A DNA stretch of 10,503 nt. Origin: DASQDT01 sp036380435 (GTDB taxonomy: Bacteria; Acidobacteriota; Blastocatellia; Pyrinomonadales; Pyrinomonadaceae). How positions within the stretch are numbered: position 1 is the stretch's first letter; every line of letters starts with the position of its first letter. Shown here one piece after another: positions 1-7,378 of the stretch. Made by a program: the position numbers and the translations under genes. Below the pieces are notes generated by a model, which saw only the letters and a list, made by a program, of their open reading frames with translations, was not told the DNA's origin and did not search any database. The DNA lies in contig DASVES010000295.1 of assembly GCA_036380435.1 (NCBI GenBank), positions 1-10,503 of the forward strand, read 5' to 3'.

Positions 1-80
1 GATAAGTGATGAGTGATAAGTGATAAGAAAGGCAAACCCGCTTTCTTCCCTCTTATCACTTATCACTCATCACTTATCAC
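1..80. repeat. Inverted repeat built of GATAAGT-type heptamers
   Basis: Bases 1-28 are four tandem heptamers (GATAAGT, GATGAGT, GATAAGT, GATAAGA). Bases 51-78 are their exact reverse complement, so the two arms could form a 28-bp perfect stem around a 22-nt loop (29-50). Bases 79-80 (AC) suggest the left arm continues by at least two bases before the window. A small competing stem, AAGAAAG (25-31) with CTTTCTT (41-47), also exists. The right arm ends 6 nt before the Shine-Dalgarno of gdhA. It could be a terminator of an upstream gene, a 5'-UTR hairpin of gdhA, or a mobile or slippage-derived repeat. The sequence alone does not decide which. Confidence 0.9.
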
Positions 81-96
81 CTGCTTGGAGAAGAAA

Positions 97-1377
<1,281 letters not shown>

Positions 1378-1421
1378 AACAAAAATGTGTCAAACTTTTC
1401 CGGCTAAGTTGCACAAACTTC

Positions 1422-1450
1422 TTGATTTCGGAGCAAATGTGGAGTATGGT
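1422..1450 (+). promoter_or_regulatory. Weak candidate upstream promoter
   Basis: TTGATT (1422-1427) is separated by 17 nt from TATGGT (1445-1450). Each hexamer matches the sigma-70 consensus at four of six positions. It lies between gdhA and the stronger promoter at 1535-1564 and would give a longer leader for the OmpA-like gene. It could be chance. Confidence 0.25.
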
Positions 1451-1534
1451 CTGGCGGAAATTGGTGTGCCGAAGCCGCGTTGTGTGAAGTCGAACAGACG
1501 AATGCGGCGGCCGGTCACACGGGGGCTGTCGTCA

Positions 1535-1564
1535 TTGACAGCGGCGCGTTCTGTTCGGTATAAG
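1535..1564 (+). promoter_or_regulatory. Near-consensus sigma-70 promoter for the OmpA-like gene
   Basis: A perfect TTGACA -35 box (1535-1540), an 18-nt spacer and TATAAG (1559-1564, five of six to TATAAT) form the best promoter in the window. Initiation would fall near 1570, giving a leader of about 255 nt before the ATG at 1828. A short dyad, GCTGTC (1525-1530) and GACAGC (1537-1542), overlaps the -35 box and could be an operator. The dyad's role is inference. Confidence 0.65.
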
Positions 1565-1570
1565 CAGTAA

Positions 1571-1785
1571 GCGCCAAAGCGCAAGTTCCTAAAGAGAACT
1601 ACAGTTTAGAGGCTCCGGGAAGATGCCCGGACGGCCGGCCGAAGGTGGTTCGGCCCCTCTCGCTGCTCCGCTCCAGCTACAAAGAATTAACGGTTTGAGG
1701 GCGTGAGCAGTTCTTCTTTGACTTTCAGGGTTTGTAGTTGGAGCGTCCGCGCCCTTCGTGCTTCCCGCACGGGAGAGACTGGCGC
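1571..1785 (+). ncRNA. Putative structured 5' leader RNA of the OmpA-like gene
   Basis: No protein is supported in 1378-1827. The presumed transcript can fold compactly. Stem AGAGG/CCTCT (1608-1612 with 1656-1660) encloses hairpin TCCGGG/CCCGGA (1614-1619 with 1626-1631) and hairpin GGCCGAA/TTCGGCC (1637-1643 with 1649-1655), forming a three-way junction. A 15-bp stem with one G-U pair (1669-1683 with 1731-1745) follows around a 47-nt loop. A further stem (1749-1753 with 1781-1785) encloses a small hairpin (1757-1761 with 1767-1771). I do not recognise a known riboswitch, T-box, RNase P, SRP or tmRNA motif. It may be a cis-regulatory leader or a stability element. Pairings were found by eye and no folding energy was computed. 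Confidence 0.45.
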
Positions 1786-1827
1786 CCCCTTCAGCAAATT
1801 ATAAACTCATTTCGCAGGAGGAATGCG

Positions 1828-4269
1828 ATGAGACTCGCGAGAAGAGCGCTCGTTGCCGCGCTCGTCACTTTGACGCTGACGGCGGCTGTGTCAGCTCAAA
1901 CACTTAGGCAGGAGAATGATCCCCGGAACACGGCTCCTACCGTCGGCACGGGCGGCTCGCCGGGCGGTCCGACCGGACTCTTCACCATCTACGACGGCCA
2001 GACGCTGCGCAGAGGTGAGTTCACCTTCAGCGTCGCCTACAGTAATTACGACCGCGATCCCGGCAATGTGGACATTACCGAGGTTCCGGTCAGCTTCCAG
2101 ATTGGCGTCAACGACCATCTGGAGCTGTTCTACAACACGGACGCGTACCGCGGGGTGAAGGTTAATAACCCGCAGAACCTGTCCAGCTTCTACCTGCCGA
2201 ACACGACGCACCACATCGGCATCCCGTTCTCGAGCCCGGCCGCCATCATTCTCGCGCCCGAGCGCGTGAGCGGCCCCACGCTTACCACTACGGGGTCGGT
2301 CTTCCGCCCGCGTGGCAACCAGCCGTTTGTGCAGTTCCCGTTCGTCGGCGGGACGGGGCCGAACCTCGGCCTCTCGGGCAACAACATCGCCCCGCCGTTT
2401 GTGAGCCGCCTCGGCGTCCCGACCGGCAGTGAGCAGGGTAACTTCAGCTCGGCGGCGAACTTCCCCGGCGTCGGCTCGGTGTACGGCTCCATCCTGCCGG
2501 GCATCGTGTTGACGACGCGGACGATCCCGGCCAACCTGACGTTCAACCCGCTGACGGTGCCCGACCTGTTCACCGCGGCGCCGTCCTACCTGCCCGACGC
2601 GCCCTTCATCAGCCGCCTCTACGGCGAGTCTGCCTTCTCGACGCATACCTTCGGCGCGAACTTCCGGCTGACGGAGGCCGACAACGCGCTCTCGGTCAAC
2701 CTCATCCCGATGTACCGCTGGTACTGGGATAAGGCCGACGACTTCTCGGGCTTCAATCAGCTCCAGCGCGGGGCCAGCCCCGGCGGCGACATCGGCGACT
2801 TCGGCCTCTTCGCCGTCGTCGGCGGACGCCTCAGCCGCTCGGTGCACTTGGCGGCCAACTTCGGCTTCTTCCTGAACAGCAACCCGCAGTCCGAGGCCTT
2901 CGGCACGGGCAAGGTTACCCTGCTCGACCGGGCCAATGAGTTCGTCGCGGGCGTCGGCGCCGACTTCCCCGTCACCAAGCACTTCCAGTTGATGGCCGAG
3001 TTGAAGTCGATCCGCTACGTGGGCGGCAGGACGCCGAACGCGTTCCCGAACAACCCGGTGGAAACCCTCATGGGTGTGCGTATTTACCCGGCGCGCTGGT
3101 GGGGTATGAGCGCCTGGTATCGCGCCCATCTCAACCAACAGGGCGACCGGCCGTACAGCAACACGGACTACCCGGCGGGCTTCCAGGAGTCGAGCGACCC
3201 GCATGGCTTCGGCTTCCAGATCTTCGCCGGACGCCGCAACGAGCGCGCCCCGGCCATCCTGCCGAACCAGCCGCCCGTCGTCACGCTCACCTCCTCGTCT
3301 TCGAGGGTGGTGCTCGCGGCCGAGTGCGGCCCGAATCAGAGGCCGTCAACAACCTGCACGCCGACTGACACGAGCGTTCGTCTCTCGGCGCAGGCCACTG
3401 ACCCGGACGGCGACACGCTGCTCTACACCTACTCGACCAGCGGCGGTCGCGTCGTCGGCGACGGCCCGAACGCGACGCTCGACATGTCGGGCGTGGCGGC
3501 GGGCACCTATACCGTCACGGTCGAAGTCGATGACGGTTGCGGGTGCATCTCCTTTGCCGAGACCACGGTCACGGTCGAGCGCTGCCCGTGCGAGGAAGTC
3601 CCGCCGGTGATTGCCTGCCCGACCATCGACGTGAGCTGCCCTGACACCGTCAAGGGTGGCGACCCGATCACTTTCACGGCCTCCGTCAGTGGCGGCGACG
3701 CGGCGGTGACTCCGACCTTCAACTGGACTGTCTCGGCCGGCACGATCTCCAGCGGCCAGGGCACGTCCTCAATCACGGTTGACACGACCGGCCTGCCGGC
3801 CAACTCGACTGTGACCGCGACCGTTGATGTCGGCGGCTACGACCGAACCTGCACCGGCTCGGATTCCTGCACGACAGGCATCCAGATCGCGGCCGAGGCG
3901 AGGAAGATCGACGAGTACGGCAACATCCGGTTCAACGACGAGAAGGCGCGCCTTGACAACTACGCCATCGCGCTCCAGAACGAACCGGGAGCGCAGGGCA
4001 CCATCATCTGCTACGGCGGCCGTGTCGGCCGTGCGGGTGAGGCTCAGGCGCGTTGCGACCGTGCGAAGAACTACCTCGTCAACGAGCGTGGCATCGACGC
4101 CTCGCGCGTCTCCACCGTTGACGGCGGCTTCCGCGAGGAGCTGACGGTCGAACTCTGGGTTGTCCCGACGGGCGCCCAGCCGCCGACCGCTAGCTCGACC
4201 GTGGACCCGAGCGAGGTGCGGACCACCCGTCCCTCGCGCCGGGGCCGTCGCCGTGGGCGTGAAGAGTAA
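1828..4269 (+). CDS. Secreted outer-membrane OmpA-like protein with Ig/PKD-like repeats
   Basis: The product has 813 aa. A signal peptide is clear: basic MRLARR, a hydrophobic stretch, then cleavage probably after VSA (21-23). Residues about 50-470 are rich in alternating, aromatic-containing segments with Gly/Asn turns, such as GEFTFSVAYSNY and GVRIYPARWWGMSAWYRAHL, as in an outer-membrane beta-barrel. Residues about 480-585 and 592-690 look like two Ig/PKD-like beta-sandwich domains; the first has the ATDPDGDTLLYTY motif. Residues about 693-780 resemble a divergent OmpA C-terminal domain, with an RCDRAKNYLVNERGI helix (742-756) and a final strand, but without a recognisable GHTD or NRRVE motif. 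A basic Pro/Arg tail ends the protein. Twelve cysteines lie in 500-743. The ATG at 1828 has AGGAGG (1816-1821) 6 nt upstream and starts the signal peptide. A role in outer-membrane or peptidoglycan attachment is inferred; exact substrate or partner is unknown. Confidence 0.8.
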   Translation: MRLARRALVAALVTLTLTAAVSAQTLRQENDPRNTAPTVGTGGSPGGPTGLFTIYDGQTLRRGEFTFSVAYSNYDRDPGNVDITEVPVSFQIGVNDHLELFYNTDAYRGVKVNNPQNLSSFYLPNTTHHIGIPFSSPAAIILAPERVSGPTLTTTGSVFRPRGNQPFVQFPFVGGTGPNLGLSGNNIAPPFVSRLGVPTGSEQGNFSSAANFPGVGSVYGSILPGIVLTTRTIPANLTFNPLTVPDLFTAAPSYLPDAPFISRLYGESAFSTHTFGANFRLTEADNALSVNLIPMYRWYWDKADDFSGFNQLQRGASPGGDIGDFGLFAVVGGRLSRSVHLAANFGFFLNSNPQSEAFGTGKVTLLDRANEFVAGVGADFPVTKHFQLMAELKSIRYVGGRTPNAFPNNPVETLMGVRIYPARWWGMSAWYRAHLNQQGDRPYSNTDYPAGFQESSDPHGFGFQIFAGRRNERAPAILPNQPPVVTLTSSSSRVVLAAECGPNQRPSTTCTPTDTSVRLSAQATDPDGDTLLYTYSTSGGRVVGDGPNATLDMSGVAAGTYTVTVEVDDGCGCISFAETTVTVERCPCEEVPPVIACPTIDVSCPDTVKGGDPITFTASVSGGDAAVTPTFNWTVSAGTISSGQGTSSITVDTTGLPANSTVTATVDVGGYDRTCTGSDSCTTGIQIAAEARKIDEYGNIRFNDEKARLDNYAIALQNEPGAQGTIICYGGRVGRAGEAQARCDRAKNYLVNERGIDASRVSTVDGGFREELTVELWVVPTGAQPPTASSTVDPSEVRTTRPSRRGRRRGREE

Positions 4270-4318
4270 CGCCTGACGCTCGCGCCGCCCTCTTCCGGGC
4301 GTGCGTGACCCCTTCCGA

Positions 4319-4360
4319 AAGCGGGCGATGCTTCACACGAAGCATCGCCCGCTTCGCTTT
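4319..4360 (+). terminator. Intrinsic terminator after the OmpA-like gene
   Basis: A perfect 15-bp GC-rich stem (4319-4333 with 4340-4354) with loop CACACG is followed by CGCTTTT. It lies about 50 nt after the stop codon at 4269. It separates the OmpA-like gene from the propeller gene, which has its own promoter. Confidence 0.9.
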
Positions 4361-4451
4361 TATGGGCAGGCCATGCGCCCCGGCAGCGGCGTACAACTGC
4401 CCCGTGCGGGGTGGCATCCTAAACTCTCGGCCGCCGGCTCTCCTCCGGTTT

Positions 4452-4480
4452 TTGCAAAAAACCTTCACGGCAGGGATAAT
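4452..4480 (+). promoter_or_regulatory. Sigma-70-like promoter for the propeller gene
   Basis: TTGCAA (4452-4457), a 17-nt spacer and GATAAT (4475-4480, five of six to TATAAT) lie downstream of the terminator. They would give a leader of about 58 nt before the ATG at 4545. The rest of 4361-4544 holds only a small CCCC/GGGG hairpin and no supported gene. Confidence 0.6.
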
Positions 4481-4544
4481 CAGTGGTTCGCGCGCGGGCC
4501 GTGCGCCGCGCTCTAACACTGTAGAGGTCTTGAAAGCCCCGACA

Positions 4545-6950
4545 ATGATCCGAATGATGAACAAACTCACCAGACTCTTTCTGCTGCTCGCGCTCGCGGC
4601 GATGCTCGCCACGCCCTTCGCGGCCTCCGCGGCCGACGACGACGACTCGAACTCTGACGCCGAGCGCGTCATGGGCTGGGACGTGACCGGGCCGATGGGC
4701 GGCGATGTGCGCTCGCTCGCCATCGACCCGCAGGACCCGCAGCGTCTCTACTTCGGCACTATCGACGGCCAGATTTACACCTCGGCGGACGGCGGCGCGA
4801 CCTGGGAGCGGCTCGGCGGCTTCAACCGCCCCGGCCTCTACATCGACAACCTCATCGTCGATCCCGACAACTCCAAGATCATCTTCGCCGCGGCACACCG
4901 CCACAAAGAACCCGGCGGCTTCTACAAGACGACTGACGGCGGCGTCACCTGGAAGGAGTCGGCCGAACTCAAGGGCGAGGGCATCCACTCGCTCACGCAG
5001 TCGCCTAAAGAACCGGACATCCTCGTCGCCGGCACCAACCGCGGCGTCTTCCGCTCCGACGACGCGGGCGACTCCTGGAAGCACCTCAACACTGCCGCGA
5101 CTCCCGGTCTCGTCAACGTCGAGTCGCTCGCCATCGACCCGCGCGACTCTAACGTCATCTACGCCGGCACGTGGTATCTGCCCTACAAGACCACCGACGG
5201 CGGCCAGAACTGGAGCATCACGAAGACCGGCATCATCGACGACTCGGACATCTTCGCCATCGAGATCGACCAGACCAACCCCGACCACGTCATCATGTCG
5301 GCGTGCAGCGGCATCTACGAGACGAAGAACGCCGGCGCTCTCTGGCGTAAGGTCAACGGCATCCCTTCGCAGTCGCGGCGCACGCGCGCCATCCTCCAGA
5401 ACCCGGCGGTGCCGTCGGCCATCTACGCCGGCACGACCGAGGGCTTCTGGCTGTCGCAGAACGGCGGCGACGATTGGCGCGTGACCACCAATCGCCAGAA
5501 TTTCGAAGTCAACGCCATCGCCGTCCACCCGAAAAACCCGCAGACCATCTACATCGGCACGAACAACTTCGGCGTGATGGTCTCGCGTGATGGTGGCAAG
5601 ACGTTCACCCCGTCGAACGAAGGCTACTCGGGGCGGCGCGCCTATTTCATCCTCCCCGACCGCGAGACGCCGAACCGCGTCTATGCGACGACCATCAACA
5701 CGGCCACCGGCGGCGGCTTCTTCTACGTCAGCAACGATGGCGGCGAGACCTGGCAGCCCTCGACGCGCAACATGCCGAACCGCCTCATCTCCTACGCTAT
5801 CCTTCAAGACCAGAATGAAGCGAACGTCATCTACCTCGGCACGAACTACGGCATCTATCGCTCGGCCGACCGGGGGGGCACGTGGGCGCCAATCATGCCG
5901 CCGAAGCCGAAGCCCGCGCCGCGCTCGAAGCGTGGGCGAGGGAAGGCCGCGCCCGCGACGGCCAGCTCACAGGCCGCCGCGCCGAAGCCTGCCACGCCTG
6001 ACCAGAAAGATCAGATTAAGCGTGCCCAGAGTGCGCTCAACGCGCTGGGCTACGACGTGGGCACGCCGGATGGCGTTGCTGGCACGCGTACCATCTCGGC
6101 CCTGCGCCGCTTCCAGGCCGAGAAGGCCATCCCGCAGACCGGCACGTTCGACGACGTGTCGCTCGCCGCCCTCGGCCTCGCCGGCGGCATGCAGACAGCT
6201 GGCGGCGCGTCTCAGGCCATGCAGTCGGCGCCGCTTTTCTTCAACGAGAAGGACAAGGAGGTCACCGTCAACGCGCTGGCCCACACCTTCGACGAGCGCG
6301 ACGGGCGACCCGGCATGTTCGCCGCCACCCACAACGGACTCTACCGCACCTACGACCCGGCCGCCGGGTGGCAGAGGATTTCCTACGGCGACGCCTTCGA
6401 CGCCGAACCGCGCACGCTCTGCATCGCGATGAGCGCGGTGCAACCCGAGACCATCTACGTGGGGACGGCCAAGCTGGGCGTCCTCGTCACGCGCGACGGA
6501 GGCCGGACGTGGGAGCAGGTGCGCGCCATCCCCACGGACGCGCCCATCAACGTCATCGAGCAGGACCCGAAGCGTGCGACGCACGTCTACGTCGGCACCA
6601 CGCAGACCTTCTACATCTCGCACGACGGCGGAGAGCGTTGGCAGCGTCGCGGCGGCAACCTCCCGCTCGGCAGTTTCACGAGCGTGCTCATTAACCCCGA
6701 GAACACGGACGAACTCTTCGTCGGCAACGCCTACGAGCGCGGCGGGCGCTCCTTCACGACCGGCGAGGGCGGGGGCGTCTTCCGTTCCACTGACGCCGGT
6801 ATGACGTGGCAGCGCATCGACCCGCAACTCCCCAGCCGGCGCGTCTGGGCGCTCGCCCTCGACCCGCGCGACTCAGGCCGGCTCTTCGTCGGCTCCCACT
6901 CAGCGGGCATCTACGTCGCGCGCCGCCCGGCCAACTCCGCCGCCAGATAA
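4545..6950 (+). CDS. Exported BNR/Asp-box (YCF48/sortilin-like) propeller protein with peptidoglycan-binding insert
   Basis: The product has 801 aa. A signal peptide spans about 1-29 (hydrophobic LFLLLALAAMLATPFAASA, then an acidic stretch). Asp-box motifs of the S-x-D-G-G-x-T-W kind recur at about 80, 129, 171, 216, 304, 347, 396 and 440, with a degenerate one at 260, and again at 649, 692 and 748. Each pairs with an I-Y-x-G-T strand, as in beta-propeller blades of the YCF48, sortilin and sialidase-like folds. Between the two groups, a Pro/Lys/Ala linker (about 450-485) leads into a peptidoglycan-binding type 1 domain (about 488-545), recognisable by QSALNALGYDVGTPDG and ALRRFQ. No sialidase catalytic residues can be assigned, so enzymatic activity should not be assumed; a periplasmic scaffold or cell-wall-bound binding protein is inferred. 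Start choice is uncertain: ATGs at 4545, 4554 and 4557 share the frame and all precede the signal peptide. Only a weak GAAAG (4532-4536) serves as ribosome-binding site. Confidence 0.85.
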   Translation: MIRMMNKLTRLFLLLALAAMLATPFAASAADDDDSNSDAERVMGWDVTGPMGGDVRSLAIDPQDPQRLYFGTIDGQIYTSADGGATWERLGGFNRPGLYIDNLIVDPDNSKIIFAAAHRHKEPGGFYKTTDGGVTWKESAELKGEGIHSLTQSPKEPDILVAGTNRGVFRSDDAGDSWKHLNTAATPGLVNVESLAIDPRDSNVIYAGTWYLPYKTTDGGQNWSITKTGIIDDSDIFAIEIDQTNPDHVIMSACSGIYETKNAGALWRKVNGIPSQSRRTRAILQNPAVPSAIYAGTTEGFWLSQNGGDDWRVTTNRQNFEVNAIAVHPKNPQTIYIGTNNFGVMVSRDGGKTFTPSNEGYSGRRAYFILPDRETPNRVYATTINTATGGGFFYVSNDGGETWQPSTRNMPNRLISYAILQDQNEANVIYLGTNYGIYRSADRGGTWAPIMPPKPKPAPRSKRGRGKAAPATASSQAAAPKPATPDQKDQIKRAQSALNALGYDVGTPDGVAGTRTISALRRFQAEKAIPQTGTFDDVSLAALGLAGGMQTAGGASQAMQSAPLFFNEKDKEVTVNALAHTFDERDGRPGMFAATHNGLYRTYDPAAGWQRISYGDAFDAEPRTLCIAMSAVQPETIYVGTAKLGVLVTRDGGRTWEQVRAIPTDAPINVIEQDPKRATHVYVGTTQTFYISHDGGERWQRRGGNLPLGSFTSVLINPENTDELFVGNAYERGGRSFTTGEGGGVFRSTDAGMTWQRIDPQLPSRRVWALALDPRDSGRLFVGSHSAGIYVARRPANSAAR

Positions 6951-7034
6951 GGCAAAAGTCAAAAGTAAAAAGGCAAAAGTGAGAGAGCGGTTTCGCCCTT
7001 CACTTTTGCCTTTTGCCTTTTTACTTTTGCCTTA
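6948..7034. repeat. Inverted repeat built of GGCAAAA-type heptamers; possible terminator
   Basis: Bases 6951-6985 divide into five heptamers (GGCAAAA, GTCAAAA, GTAAAAA, GGCAAAA, GTGAGAG). Bases 6998-7032 are five heptamers of the complementary kind (CTTCACT, TTTGCCT twice, TTTTACT, TTTGCCT). Perfect stems form between 6968-6982 and 7000-7014 (15 bp) and between 6948-6959 and 7023-7034 (12 bp). The outer stem includes the TAA stop codon of the propeller gene. The arms differ by slippage of the heptad order. Position and T-rich right arm allow a terminator role, though the stem is AT-rich and not a classical one. Confidence 0.85.
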
Positions 7035-7051
7035 CTTCTGCCCGCAACGCC

Positions 7052-7081
7052 TTGACACGTCGCGGTTAACGCGTGTAAATT
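7052..7081 (+). promoter_or_regulatory. Candidate sigma-70 promoter for rpsA
   Basis: A perfect TTGACA (7052-7057) is followed 17-18 nt later by GTAAAT or TAAATT (7075-7081), a weaker -10 match. It lies just after the heptad hairpin and would give a leader of about 290 nt. The spacer contains an imperfect dyad around GTTAA (CGCG on each side). Confidence 0.5.
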
Positions 7082-7378
7082 GCCAGCCTACCCGGTCATC
7101 GAAGACCGTTTGATTGGCGGGTCACGCGGATGATCCGAAGGCACAAGGTAACCGAAACTTTTGGCAAGCTGTTTCAAGGGCTCAGACGATCACCCGAACC
7201 CCCGCCTTAAATCCTTCGCCTCCCGTCAATCATCGAGTTTTTTAAGCCGTAGCGTCAAAGTCCCCGAACGCCTCCGGGCCACTCACCCAAAGGCTTTGAC
7301 GACGCGCGTGACCGGGTGCGGCGCCGGCCCTTACATCGGCCGCGCCGACTTCACGGCAGGAGTCCGACAGGAGTTCGC
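7082..7378 (+). promoter_or_regulatory. Long rpsA 5' leader with hairpins
   Basis: No gene is supported here. Visible pairings are CGGTC/GACCG (7093-7097 with 7104-7108), enclosed by GCCAG/TTGGC (7082-7086 with 7114-7118, one G-U), and a 10-bp stem with one G-U pair (7253-7262 with 7292-7301). A T6 run (7237-7242) has no strong stem before it. In E. coli, S1 represses its own mRNA through the leader; a similar role here is only an inference. Confidence 0.35.

Noticed and set aside
1..80. CRISPR-like or insertion-sequence end
   Set aside because: There are no spacers between repeats, no transposase and no target-site duplication visible; the arms are simple heptamer tandems.
1401..1427. Terminator for gdhA (AAGTT/AACTT hairpin at 1406-1420)
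   Set aside because: Only a 5-bp AT-rich stem without a proper T tract; read-through from gdhA cannot be excluded.
1378..1610. Short open frames after gdhA
   Set aside because: They have no ribosome-binding site or recognisable sequence, and the region is better explained by promoter and leader.
1738..1827. Upstream TTG start for the OmpA-like protein
   Set aside because: It would place 30 non-conserved residues before a classic signal peptide and overlap the leader stems; AGGAGG points to the ATG at 1828.
1891..3204. A 437-codon minus-strand open frame opposite the OmpA-like gene
   Set aside because: Arg/Val/Glu-rich shadow composition, with no domain, and the plus strand has a signal peptide and strong ribosome-binding site.
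4305..4544. N-terminal extension of the propeller protein from 4305
   Set aside because: It would translate the intrinsic terminator of the previous gene and the candidate promoter, and would bury the signal peptide.
4419..5807. A 462-codon minus-strand open frame opposite the propeller gene
   Set aside because: It mirrors the Asp-box-coding strand; the periodic look comes from the repeats on the other strand.
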